A DNA stretch of 64,000 nt from UMGS1124 sp045541255. Lineage in GTDB: Bacteria > Bacillota_I > Bacilli_A > RF39 > UBA660. Shown in pieces: positions 50,797 to 58,904 of the stretch. Both the position numbers and the translations under genes were made by a program. The notes under the pieces were generated by a model. That model was not told the origin of the DNA and did no database searches. It worked only from the letters and a program-made list of their open reading frames with translations. The stretch lies in the NCBI GenBank assembly GCA_045541255.1, contig JAZQIU010000045.1:3580-67579 (forward strand). Reading direction: 5' to 3'. Numbering within the stretch: the first letter of the stretch is position 1; each line of letters opens with the position of its first letter.

Positions 50797-51399
50797 ATGA
50801 AAAAGAAAATATTATTAAGTTTATTAATTATGGGATTGGTTGCTGCAAAAGTAAATGTTAATGCAGCAACTAGTGCTACTCCTGGTGATACAAACTATTC
50901 AACATTACAATCTTCTTATAATGCTGGAATACAAAGTAAAACAATTTCAAGTGGGGATTGGATTACTATATATGGTAAATCAGTTTGTGATTCAAATGGA
51001 AGTTGTGAACATAGTTATGTAACAGGTTTGAAAAAAAGGGAAGATGTATTAAGTAAAACAGTAAAATGTTCTGGTGGAGAAAAAAATATATCTTTTGATA
51101 CAAATATAAGTAGTGGACAAGCAGATAGTTATACAGATACAAGTGGGAATGCTGTTAAAAGTGCAACAGTATACTGGAGTGAAGATATATATGTAACATG
51201 TACTAGTGATAGTAATGGTAATATTCCATCTGCTAATGAAGGTACTACAAATATAGAAAATAATTATTCTGGTGCTACAACAACACAAAATCCACAAACT
51301 GGTGTAAATACATATTTTATAATTTTAAGTGTAGTTGCTGTTATATCTTATGCATTTATGATATTTGTAAAAAAATTCAATTTATTTAAAAAGATTTGA
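50797..51399 (+). CDS. secreted protein with NPQTG cell-wall sorting signal
   Basis: 200 residues. Signal peptide about 1-24 (ending NVNA), a Ser/Thr/Asp-rich domain with two or three cysteine pairs, then NPQTG (about 165-169), a hydrophobic segment (about 172-190) and KKFNLFKK. This is a standard sortase sorting arrangement, with NPQTG in place of LPxTG. No sortase gene is in the window. AAGGAGTG ribosome site. It ends with the rare TGA stop codon, which shows TGA is not read as Trp. Confidence 0.78.
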   Translation: MKKKILLSLLIMGLVAAKVNVNAATSATPGDTNYSTLQSSYNAGIQSKTISSGDWITIYGKSVCDSNGSCEHSYVTGLKKREDVLSKTVKCSGGEKNISFDTNISSGQADSYTDTSGNAVKSATVYWSEDIYVTCTSDSNGNIPSANEGTTNIENNYSGATTTQNPQTGVNTYFIILSVVAVISYAFMIFVKKFNLFKKI

Positions 51400-51453
51400 T
51401 TTTATTAATAAAATAGTTTATCATATTTATATAGAATATGATTGAGAAACTTT

Positions 51454-51482
51454 AGAAGATAATCATATTATCTTCTTTTTTT
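51454..51482 (+). terminator. terminator after the NPQTG protein gene
   Basis: AGAAGATAAT (51454-51463) with ATTATCTTCT (51467-51476), CAT loop, T run. Confidence 0.88.
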
Positions 51483-51495
51483 AGGAGTTGAAAAT

Positions 51496-52509
51496 ATGAA
51501 AAAAAATATATTATTATTTATTATAGGTTTTTTACTTTTTCCTAATTTAATAAATGCAGAGCAAGTTAGTTATAGTGTAACAGCTAGTTGTAAAAGCAAT
51601 TATAATTATGAATTTGTATATGATAATCCTAGAAATTATTATTGTGCAAATGGTAATTCTTCTCCATATACAACTACTATACAAGATAGTTGTAATGATT
51701 TAAGAAATAGAATATGTAAGAACGATGTTCAAAAATGCTATATTGTTTTAGATTATGATTGTTCTAGAACTAGTAGTGGTGCTAAATTTAATACAACTAC
51801 TAAGAAAACAACAACTAAGACTAGAACTACTAAAACTACCACAACAACTACTACAACTGTTCCAGTCAAAAGTAATACTAAATTGAAATCATTGACTTTA
51901 TCGAGTGGTAGCATAGTATTTAATTCAGACACTTATGAATATTCAATAAATGTTGAATCTACTGTAAATTCTATAGATGTTACGGCAGTACCTGAAGATG
52001 ATACAAGTAAAGTAGAAATAAAGGGTAATACTAATATAGATAATGGTAGTATTATTAGTATTATAGTTACTGGTAGTGATAATAGTACTAGTGAATATAA
52101 AATTAATGTAATGAAAGAAACTTATATTATGTCTAGTAATGCGAAATTAAGTTCTTTAAGTGTTAAAGGTTATGATATACCATTTAATTCTAAAATTTCT
52201 GATTATACTATTATTTTAGATTCTGAGGTTAGTGAATTAGATATTGATTATGAAGCAGAAGATGAAAAAGCTGTAGTTACTATAACTGGTAATTCTAATT
52301 TAACTAATGGTAGTAAAATTGTTATTACGATAACTGCTGAAGATGGTACTGAAAATGTTTATAATTTAAATATTACTATGAAACAAAAATCTAATGCATT
52401 TACTATTTTGTTTATAATCATCTTAATATTAGCGATTATTGCTGGTGGTTATTATGTTTATAAAAAATTTATACAAAGTAAGATGGGGGATAAATATGAA
52501 TATGAATAA
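51496..52509 (+). CDS. surface protein with Thr-rich stalk and two cadherin-like domains
   Basis: 337 residues: signal peptide (about 1-21, ending INA), a Cys-containing N-terminal domain, a Thr/Lys stalk of about 30 residues (near 98-125), two cadherin-like beta-sandwich domains (about 128-205 and 213-295; NTKLKSLTLSSGSIVF and NAKLSSLSVKGYDIPF openings), a membrane helix (about 302-322) and a basic cytoplasmic end. Same domain type as at 21170 and 47680. It overlaps the following gene by 14 bases. Confidence 0.75.
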   Translation: MKKNILLFIIGFLLFPNLINAEQVSYSVTASCKSNYNYEFVYDNPRNYYCANGNSSPYTTTIQDSCNDLRNRICKNDVQKCYIVLDYDCSRTSSGAKFNTTTKKTTTKTRTTKTTTTTTTTVPVKSNTKLKSLTLSSGSIVFNSDTYEYSINVESTVNSIDVTAVPEDDTSKVEIKGNTNIDNGSIISIIVTGSDNSTSEYKINVMKETYIMSSNAKLSSLSVKGYDIPFNSKISDYTIILDSEVSELDIDYEAEDEKAVVTITGNSNLTNGSKIVITITAEDGTENVYNLNITMKQKSNAFTILFIIILILAIIAGGYYVYKKFIQSKMGDKYEYE

Positions 52510-52942
52510 AAAAAGAATATTATTATTAAGTTTATTTATATTTTCATTTTTAGTGTTAGTACCTAGTGTGTTAGCTGATACTACTCAAGCAGTTGAATAT
52601 GTTGCTGAGAATCCATGTGATGAAAATTCAATTAAAACTGTTATGAGATTATTTGGGTATGTATTATTAGTAGCGAGAATTGCAGTGCCATTAATAATAA
52701 TAGGTTTGGGAACATTTGATTTATTTAAATCAGTTGTTGATAAAGATGAGAAGAGTTTAATGAAACAAATGAAACAATTAGGTATTCGAATATTAGCTGG
52801 TTTGATTGTTTTCTTTGTACCGAATATAGTAGCTGTAGTATTTAGTATGAGCGATAAATTAAATATTATTGAGACTGGGCAATATCAAACTTGTGCTGAT
52901 TGTTTATTAAAACCATCATCTTGTAGTGTTGTTGAAGATTAA
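52496..52942 (+). CDS. VirB2/TrbC-like membrane protein 1 (pilin-like)
   Basis: 148 residues: signal peptide (about 1-24), then two helices with the pattern IAVPLIIIGLGTFDLFKSVVDKDEK and RILAGLIVFFVPNIVAVVF, as in the small two-helix TrbC/VirB2-like proteins of Gram-positive conjugation clusters. The C-terminus TCADCLLKPSSCS has three cysteines. Two paralogues follow at 54916 and 55358. Start taken at ATG 52496 after GGGGGATAA; a second ATG two codons later is possible. Presumed channel or pilus subunit. Confidence 0.75.
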   Translation: MNMNKKRILLLSLFIFSFLVLVPSVLADTTQAVEYVAENPCDENSIKTVMRLFGYVLLVARIAVPLIIIGLGTFDLFKSVVDKDEKSLMKQMKQLGIRILAGLIVFFVPNIVAVVFSMSDKLNIIETGQYQTCADCLLKPSSCSVVED

Positions 52943-52975
52943 TGTTAATAAGTTTGTAAAAACTAAATTAAATAC

Positions 52976-53003
52976 TTGTATAAAGGTTTAGTTTTGATAT
53001 AAT
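52976..53003 (+). promoter_or_regulatory. promoter of the pilin-like gene pair
   Basis: TTGTAT (52976-52981), 16-base spacer, TATAAT (52998-53003). A weak AAAACTAAA/TTTAGTTTT hairpin overlaps it. Confidence 0.65.
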
Positions 53004-53037
53004 ATAAGTATAAAATAGGAAAGGATTTGATATATAT

Positions 53038-53298
53038 ATGAAAGAAGCAAGTGGAGAATTAAGTATGACTGCTATCGCAGTAGTTGCTATAGCTGCTGTT
53101 GGAGGTATTTTTATGACATTTGTTTGGCCACAATTAAAAGGTTCAATGATTGCAAAAACAAAATGTCAAAGTGCATATAATTGTACTGCTTGTACTGGTG
53201 CTGCTGCTGGAAAGGCTGGTACAAAAACTTGTACAGGTTACTATGATGCAGATGGTAAATCACAAACTGATGCTGCTGGATTTACTTGTGATTGTTAA
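53038..53298 (+). CDS. small Cys-rich pilin-like membrane protein
   Basis: 86 residues. A short acidic N-terminus (MKEASGELSMTA) leads straight into one helix (AIAVVAIAAVGGIFMTF), then an exported domain with eight cysteines in about 45 residues (for example CTACTGAAAG and the end CDC). The build is that of a class III/Flp or TadE-type pilin without cleavable signal. A helix beginning right after a Glu at position 7 fits pilin-like packing. It is followed by a TadE-like protein and a TadZ-like ATPase. Confidence 0.68.
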   Translation: MKEASGELSMTAIAVVAIAAVGGIFMTFVWPQLKGSMIAKTKCQSAYNCTACTGAAAGKAGTKTCTGYYDADGKSQTDAAGFTCDC

Positions 53299-53326
53299 TA
53301 ATTTATTTTAAGAGAGGTTATGTAAT

Positions 53327-53803
53327 ATGAGAGAGGCTATTGGAGGAACTTGGTTATTTGGTTTGGTAATAACATTTATAGTGTTCTTTGCCTCTTTTTT
53401 AGCTGTTTCAATAAATTATGCAAAGGCATTTGATATTAAAAATAATATTGTTGATTTAATTGGAAAATATGAAGGAAATAATGCTTGTGCTAGACAAAAA
53501 ATAGGTGAATATTTAAAAGGTGTAGGTTATTTAGTTCCGGGGTATTGTCCAACTACTGATGAAGATGAGAATCCTTATGAATATATAGGTTATAATCTTG
53601 ATGGAACTAAGGTAACTAGTGGAAAAGCATATTATTGTGTATCTAAGGATAGTGTAGATAGTACTACAGTAATTGACAAAAAGTTTTATAGAGTAGTTAT
53701 ATTTTTTAGAATTGATTTGCCTATGCTAGAAGAAATTACAACTTTTAGAATAAAGGGTGAGACTGAGTCAATATATTTTGCAAATGAATCTACAACATGT
53801 TAA
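53327..53803 (+). CDS. TadE-like pseudopilin
   Basis: 158 residues: N-terminal helix GLVITFIVFFASFLAVSINYAKAF (about 11-34) followed by 'DIKNNIVDLIGKYEG', as in TadE/TadG-type minor pilins, and a small extracellular domain with four cysteines. Ribosome site AGAGAGG. Positioned between the Cys-rich pilin-like gene and the TadZ-like gene. No TadA ATPase or TadB/C platform gene is in the window, so any Tad-like pathway would need partners elsewhere or use the type IV secretion proteins. Confidence 0.65.
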   Translation: MREAIGGTWLFGLVITFIVFFASFLAVSINYAKAFDIKNNIVDLIGKYEGNNACARQKIGEYLKGVGYLVPGYCPTTDEDENPYEYIGYNLDGTKVTSGKAYYCVSKDSVDSTTVIDKKFYRVVIFFRIDLPMLEEITTFRIKGETESIYFANESTTC

Positions 53804-53817
53804 AGGTGGGTTAAAAT

Positions 53818-54852
53818 ATGAATGTTATAGTAAGTAATGAAAGAAAGAATGAACTTAATAATTTAAATATAGATATTATAAAAAGTGTAGATGGTGTTTA
53901 TACAGCAGAAGAATTAATAGATATGTTTAATAATTTTTTCTTTAATAAGATGATTTTAGATATAACTTCTATTAAAGAGTATAGAGAATATAGTAATTTA
54001 AAGAAATTATTTGAAAGTATAGATAGTAAAAAAGTAATATTATATTTAAATGATATAAGTAATGATAAAGAATTTATAAGCGATTTAGTAACATTAGGAG
54101 TATATAATTTCACTATTAATTATAATGAACTTATAGAATTATTTAATAATCCTAGAGAGTTTAAAGATGTATCTAATTTACAAATTAGTAAAAGTTCTTA
54201 TGAAATAAATAAAGAAATAGATGAAGAATTAGGAATAAATCAATCTAAAGAATTTACTTTTGAAGATTTTACTTTACCAGATAAGTATGATGGTAATAAG
54301 AAAATTATAGGTGTTGTTAATTTAACAGAACATGCTGGGGCTACTACATTAGTTGTACAAATGATTAAACAATTAAATGTAGATTATAAAGCTATTGGTA
54401 TTGAGATGAATAAGCAAGATTTTATTTTCTTTAATATCCCTAATTTATATTCTTGTACATCTAAGGAAGATGTTTTAAAGAAAATAAAAGAACATCAAGA
54501 TGTAGATGCAGTAATCGTTGATTTAAATAATATAGATAGTAAAGAATTTTGTACTGATGTTATATACTTAATAGAGCCTGGTACTATTAAAATGACAAAG
54601 TTAATAAAAAGAAATGGAAAGATTTTTGAAGAACTTAGTGGTGAGAAGATTATTCTTAATAGAACTAATATGGATGAAAGTCAGGTTGCTGAGTTTGAGG
54701 TTGAAAGTAAAATAAAAGTATTTAGTGTTATTTCTAATTTTAGAGATAATTTAGATAGAGTTATAAGTGTTGATAAATTATTAGTAAAGTTAGGATATAC
54801 TAAATGTGGAAAAAAATTAAAAAAACGTGGTTTATTTGGTAAAAGATTTTAA
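53818..54852 (+). CDS. TadZ/CpaE-like protein with degenerate P-loop
   Basis: 344 residues. An N-terminal receiver-like region (about 1-120) is followed by a MinD/ParA-type domain from about 160: KIIGVVNLTEHAGATTLVVQM corresponds to the CpaE type 'KGGVGATTLA', but the lysines of the P-loop are missing. DAVIVDLNNID (about 230) is the Walker B position. TadZ/CpaE proteins localise pilus machinery at a pole; ATP binding here is doubtful. AAAGGTGGG ribosome site. Very basic end (KKLKKRGLFGKRF). Confidence 0.7.
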   Translation: MNVIVSNERKNELNNLNIDIIKSVDGVYTAEELIDMFNNFFFNKMILDITSIKEYREYSNLKKLFESIDSKKVILYLNDISNDKEFISDLVTLGVYNFTINYNELIELFNNPREFKDVSNLQISKSSYEINKEIDEELGINQSKEFTFEDFTLPDKYDGNKKIIGVVNLTEHAGATTLVVQMIKQLNVDYKAIGIEMNKQDFIFFNIPNLYSCTSKEDVLKKIKEHQDVDAVIVDLNNIDSKEFCTDVIYLIEPGTIKMTKLIKRNGKIFEELSGEKIILNRTNMDESQVAEFEVESKIKVFSVISNFRDNLDRVISVDKLLVKLGYTKCGKKLKKRGLFGKRF

Positions 54853-54857
54853 AAAGG

Positions 54858-54886
54858 TTGACAATAAAGTTTATATTTTTTAAAAT
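54858..54886 (+). promoter_or_regulatory. promoter before the second VirB2/TrbC-like gene
   Basis: Perfect TTGACA (54858-54863), 17-base spacer, TAAAAT (54881-54886). Confidence 0.75.
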
Positions 54887-54915
54887 ATTGTTATAAAGAA
54901 AGAAGAGGTATTGAT

Positions 54916-55269
54916 ATGAATTTATTTAGTTTAGCTGCAGGATTTGATATTGGATCATTTTGTACTCAAATGAAAGATATAGTTCAAATTATAGGATATA
55001 TTTTATTAGTATTTAAAATAGCTATTCCTTTATTAATTATAGCTTTAGGTATATTTGATTTTGGTAAAGCAGTTATAGCAGAAAAAGAAGATGAAATTAA
55101 GAAACAAACTAAGAGATTAGTTTATAGAGTTATTGCTGGTATAGTAATATTCTTAATTCCAAATCTAGTAATATGGATATTCACTACATTTGTTGATGAT
55201 TATTCAGCAGATGCAGAAAACTTTGAAACTTGTAAGAATTGTTTCTTATATCCAAGTAGTAAATGTTAA
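54916..55269 (+). CDS. VirB2/TrbC-like membrane protein 2 (pilin-like)
   Basis: 117 residues without a clear signal peptide. Two helices with the family pattern (IAIPLLIIALGIFDFGKAVIAEKEDE, then VIAGIVIFLIPNLVIWIF) and a C-terminus TCKNCFLYPSSKC matching the cysteine tail of the protein at 52496 (T-C-x-x-C-x-L-x-P-S-S). It has its own consensus promoter and is followed by a terminator, so it may be made in larger amounts than its neighbours, as expected of a main structural subunit. Confidence 0.75.
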   Translation: MNLFSLAAGFDIGSFCTQMKDIVQIIGYILLVFKIAIPLLIIALGIFDFGKAVIAEKEDEIKKQTKRLVYRVIAGIVIFLIPNLVIWIFTTFVDDYSADAENFETCKNCFLYPSSKC

Positions 55270-55280
55270 TTAAATAATAA

Positions 55281-55309
55281 AACAAACAACTTTACTGTTG
55301 TTTTTTTTT
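55281..55309 (+). terminator. terminator after the second VirB2/TrbC-like gene
   Basis: AAACAAC (55284-55290) with GTTGTTT (55297-55303), TTTACT loop, long T run. Confidence 0.8.
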
Positions 55310-55357
55310 ATGATATACTTTATACGTATAATGCTAATTTTAGATTGAGGAATTTTT

Positions 55358-55711
55358 ATGAAAAGTAATAAGAAATTTATATATATATTTATGATTATGT
55401 TTTTAGTAATGTTTGGTTTTAAAACTATTGTTTTTGCAGAAGGGTTAAGTTGTAATAGTTGGGGGACTGTTCTTAAAGATTTACAAAATGTTTTTGATTT
55501 TGTAAAAATAATTGTTCCTTTATTAATAATTGGTTTAAGTACTTATGATTTTATTAAAGCAGTAACTGCTAAAGATGATAAGGGATTAAAAAAAGCTTTT
55601 CAAATACTTTTAAAAAGATTTGTATATGCAATAATACTTTTCTTTTTACCAGTATTAATAAATCTACTTTTAGAATTAGTAGCTGTAAATAGTAATGTTT
55701 GTATAGAATAG
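55358..55711 (+). CDS. VirB2/TrbC-like membrane protein 3 (pilin-like)
   Basis: 117 residues: a signal peptide (about 1-27) then the same two-helix pattern (IIVPLLIIGLSTYDFIKAVTAKDDK and RFVYAIILFFLPVLINLLLEL). It ends in AVNSNVCIE, lacking the paired-cysteine tail of the other two. TATAAT near 55326 suggests a promoter, with no good -35 box seen. It leads the run of genes that continues through the VirB6-, VirB3- and VirB4-like genes, spaced by about 10 bases. Confidence 0.72.
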   Translation: MKSNKKFIYIFMIMFLVMFGFKTIVFAEGLSCNSWGTVLKDLQNVFDFVKIIVPLLIIGLSTYDFIKAVTAKDDKGLKKAFQILLKRFVYAIILFFLPVLINLLLELVAVNSNVCIE

Positions 55712-55721
55712 AGGTGACAAA

Positions 55722-58031
55722 ATGAATTTATTTAGTTTAGGTGGTTTTTTTAGTGATATTTGGATGAGCATTTGGCTAAGTTTAAATGATTTTGTTTATT
55801 CTATAATAAGTGTTTTATATCAAGTGTTTGAAGGTGTGGCAAATGTCAATTTGTTTAGTGAAGAGGTATTTAAAGATATCACTTCAAGAATTTATATAAT
55901 AATGGGAATAGCAATGCTATTTATTTTTGCGTATAATTTAATTTTGATGATTATAAATCCAGAAGAAAAAAAGAGTACAGGTCAAACTACTAAGATAGTA
56001 AAAGAAACTATTATATCTTTAGTTTTGGTTATTTTATTACCTACAATTTTTAATTATATGAGTATATTTCAAAAACACATATTAGAATCTCAAATTATAT
56101 CTCAAATAATATTGGGGGATTCAGGTGGCACCAATGCTGAAGAATGTGATTTTTCTGAATATACAATTTATAATGAATATAATATAGGTAATGTAGAAGA
56201 CACTTCTTTCTTAAATTGGAAATCATGGGCTTCTTTAGGAATATATCAAATATATTTAAGTACTAAAGATTCTACTCCAACTACTATGTTGACTGAATCT
56301 TGCGAATATTATAGTGAAGAATTGACTCCATCTCAAAGGGGTGCATATGCTTTGCCAACAACTATATTTCAAGCTTTTTACCATCCTACTAGAGTAGATT
56401 ATAATTCTTGTGAGGAGTGGATTGAAACTTGTAAAGATGATAAAAGTTGTGATGCCGCTGGTATAACAGAAGATGAAGATAAAGAAATGTGTGCATATTA
56501 TGTATATGATGTAAAATTAGCTAAATATATGGGAAATATTGCTCCATTTAATAGCGAATCTAAATTTTATAGTAAAGTTAAGGCTGATGATGGTACATTT
56601 GAATTTAATGGATTAATGGCATTAGCGGCTGGTGTTTTAGGTTTATATATGTTTGTTTGTTATACAATTGCAATCGGTACACGTGTTGCTAAACTAGGTT
56701 TTTTACAATTAATATCACCAATCGCTGTTATGATGAGAATTATACCTAAACAGAAAGAGGCTATGTTTGACAAATGGTTGAAACATTTAATAAATACATA
56801 TTTAGATGTATTTATAAGATTAATGATTATATATTTCTCTTTATTTGCAATTAGTTTAGTTCCTGATGTAATTGATGCTTTATTTGAAAGTATTGAAGGA
56901 AGTTGGTATGTTGCTGCATTATCAGCAGTGGTAGTTATATTAGGTATATTAATGTTTGCTCAAAAAGCTCCAGATTTATTTAAAGAATTCTTTGGTAATA
57001 GTGGAAACTTTGCTCTTAAGAGTCCTAGTAAACAACTTGGTGAAAACAAGTATGCTATGGGAGCTTTAGGTGCTATAGGAGGAGCAGCATCTGGAGCTGT
57101 TAAAAATTTTGGTAAGGGAAATGTTTTTGGCGGTTTTGGCTCTGGTTTAGTTCGTGGAGCACGAGCAGGTTATAAGTCTCAAAATTTTAGAGATTTAAAA
57201 TATAATACTTCTTCTGCTGTAGATCGTGTATTACAAGCAAGAGATGAAAGAGATATCAGACAAGAATATGATAAGAAGAATGGTTGGGGAGCATATAGAG
57301 CTAAAGCTTTGAAAAATTCTTTTGAAAGATGGACTTCAGGAGATTCTTTTGCATCTTTAACTGCTAAAAGTAATGATGTTAAAAAAATGCAACAAGCTTA
57401 TGATAGTATATTAAAGTTAGTAGAAGGTAAAATAGATGAGTTGCCGGATGCCTTTTCATTTGGAGGTAGAAGCTACGGGTATTATAAAAGAGAGGCTGAC
57501 AGTGCGGTAGCGGCACATGAAAATTTTGATAGTAGTAGATATGCGCAAGAATACAAAAAAACTCATTCAGTTTCTGATAGTGCTGCACAAATTGCGGCTG
57601 AAAGAGAAAAAGATAGATTAAATCTTGCGGCAGGAGTGGCCCAAGAGAATGCTCGATTAGTTAGAGAAGCTATTGCTGATGCTGTAATTGCAGAAAGAGG
57701 CGGTGGACCAAATGGTATATCGTCTAAACCAATAAAAATTGAAGGTATGCAAACTGTTTCGTTGGATTCTGAAGGAATTGCAACTATTGAGAAAACTATT
57801 AAAGATGGAATGGTTAGTACTGCTAAAGAAGTTAAGGGTGTTGGAGATAAAATTGAAGAAGCTAATAGTTTATTTGAAAAAAATTCTGTTATGCTTAGTG
57901 AGAACGCTAGAAATGATATAGAATCACACCGAGATGAGATTAGAAAAAATAATGGCATTTTAAAAGGAGAACTTGGACATATTAGTTCAGAACTTGCAAA
58001 ATTATCTGAATTGAAAAAAAGTGATAAATAG
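55722..58031 (+). CDS. VirB6/TrbL-like polytopic channel protein
   Basis: 769 residues. At least six to seven hydrophobic segments in two groups (about 10-125 and 290-425) flank an extracellular Cys-containing loop (about 130-285); the long C-terminal part (about 430-769) is soluble, basic at first and then helical and charged. This is the build of TrbL/VirB6-type inner-membrane channel proteins of conjugation systems. The GAGGTGAC ribosome site is strong. PrgI/VirB3- and VirB4-like genes follow directly. Assigned from topology and gene order rather than from conserved residues. Confidence 0.72.
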   Translation: MNLFSLGGFFSDIWMSIWLSLNDFVYSIISVLYQVFEGVANVNLFSEEVFKDITSRIYIIMGIAMLFIFAYNLILMIINPEEKKSTGQTTKIVKETIISLVLVILLPTIFNYMSIFQKHILESQIISQIILGDSGGTNAEECDFSEYTIYNEYNIGNVEDTSFLNWKSWASLGIYQIYLSTKDSTPTTMLTESCEYYSEELTPSQRGAYALPTTIFQAFYHPTRVDYNSCEEWIETCKDDKSCDAAGITEDEDKEMCAYYVYDVKLAKYMGNIAPFNSESKFYSKVKADDGTFEFNGLMALAAGVLGLYMFVCYTIAIGTRVAKLGFLQLISPIAVMMRIIPKQKEAMFDKWLKHLINTYLDVFIRLMIIYFSLFAISLVPDVIDALFESIEGSWYVAALSAVVVILGILMFAQKAPDLFKEFFGNSGNFALKSPSKQLGENKYAMGALGAIGGAASGAVKNFGKGNVFGGFGSGLVRGARAGYKSQNFRDLKYNTSSAVDRVLQARDERDIRQEYDKKNGWGAYRAKALKNSFERWTSGDSFASLTAKSNDVKKMQQAYDSILKLVEGKIDELPDAFSFGGRSYGYYKREADSAVAAHENFDSSRYAQEYKKTHSVSDSAAQIAAEREKDRLNLAAGVAQENARLVREAIADAVIAERGGGPNGISSKPIKIEGMQTVSLDSEGIATIEKTIKDGMVSTAKEVKGVGDKIEEANSLFEKNSVMLSENARNDIESHRDEIRKNNGILKGELGHISSELAKLSELKKSDK

Positions 58032-58042
58032 GAGGAATAAAA

Positions 58043-58357
58043 ATGGGTAATAATGGATATTTGATACCAGCGAATTCGAAGAAGTCTATGTTGATACTTG
58101 GCTTCTTTAATCCTACTGATTTAGTTATATTTGGTACTGGTTGTGTTATAACATTCTTATTGTTATTTATAATGGATACAAGCAATTTAAAGCAAGCTTT
58201 TATGATAATAACTCCTGCTTTAATAAGTGCTTTCTTGGTACTTCCAGTACCAAATCATCATAATATAAGAACTTTTATAGGTAATGTTTATAAATACTTT
58301 ACTAATAGAAGAAGTTATTATTGGAGAGGTTGGTGTATGAATCGTGGCGAAAAATAA
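58043..58357 (+). CDS. PrgI/VirB3-like small membrane protein
   Basis: 104 residues: soluble start, two adjacent helices (about 27-45 and 52-68) and an end with NVYKYFTNRRSYYWRGW, typical of the PrgI/VirB3 proteins that precede VirB4. GGAGG ribosome site. Its last 14 bases overlap the next gene's GTG start. Confidence 0.78.
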   Translation: MGNNGYLIPANSKKSMLILGFFNPTDLVIFGTGCVITFLLLFIMDTSNLKQAFMIITPALISAFLVLPVPNHHNIRTFIGNVYKYFTNRRSYYWRGWCMNRGEK

Positions 58358-58904
58358 TAATACTAGCAAATATACAGAAGATTGGGTTCCTATTAAAAAT
58401 ATAAAGAATGGTATGATACAGTTAGATAATGATTATTATGTGACTGGAGTTAGAATAGAACCTAAAAATATATTTATTCTTGATTATCAAGAACAAAATA
58501 ATATTATATTTAATTTAAGAAATTTTTATAATGTAATTGATTATGAATTTTGGTTGGTTGTTTGTGATAGACCCGTTGATATAAATATGTATTTAGCACA
58601 ATTACAATTAATGTATAATAATGTTCAAAGTCAACAAATAAGAAAATTAATTAAACAAGATATAGATAAAGGTGAAATGTTTAGAAATACAACTGTAAAT
58701 GCAGTTGATACTGAATATTATATTTTGTTTAGAGATAAGAAAACTGAAGTATTACAAAAGAGAATTCATACTTTAATAAGTAATTTAGCAACAAGTGGTT
58801 TAAATTCGAGACAAGTAAGTGATGAAGATTTAAGAGTAGTAATAGATAGTTTCTTTAATGGGAATATGAGATCAGAGTTTGGGACGGTGATGAGTAGTGT
58901 CTAA
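58344..58904 (+). CDS. N-terminal part of a VirB4/TraC-type ATPase as a separate gene
   Basis: 186 residues starting with GTG inside the PrgI-like gene. The content (VPIKNIKNGMIQLDNDYYVTGVRIEPKNIFIL, then EQNNIIFNLRNFYNVIDYEFWLVV) matches the N-terminal domain that in Gram-positive VirB4 proteins precedes the rest of the same polypeptide. It ends in an eight-base overlap with the ATPase gene. So VirB4 here is either naturally divided into two coupled polypeptides or joined by frameshifting; the distinct GTG start with a GGTGATG SD favours two proteins. Confidence 0.75.
   Translation: MAKNNNTSKYTEDWVPIKNIKNGMIQLDNDYYVTGVRIEPKNIFILDYQEQNNIIFNLRNFYNVIDYEFWLVVCDRPVDINMYLAQLQLMYNNVQSQQIRKLIKQDIDKGEMFRNTTVNAVDTEYYILFRDKKTEVLQKRIHTLISNLATSGLNSRQVSDEDLRVVIDSFFNGNMRSEFGTVMSSV

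Noticed and set aside
51049..51297. Cys-rich minus-strand open frame of 82 codons
   Set aside because: Shadow of the NPQTG protein gene; no ribosome site or conserved content. Similar antisense frames at 2052-2267, 2737-3006, 6576-7109, 8070-8447 and 57563-57958 are dismissed for the same reason.
51397..51399. Possible Mycoplasma-type code (TGA as Trp)
   Set aside because: The protein at 50797 ends properly at this TGA, just after a complete sorting signal, and tryptophan is written TGG throughout.
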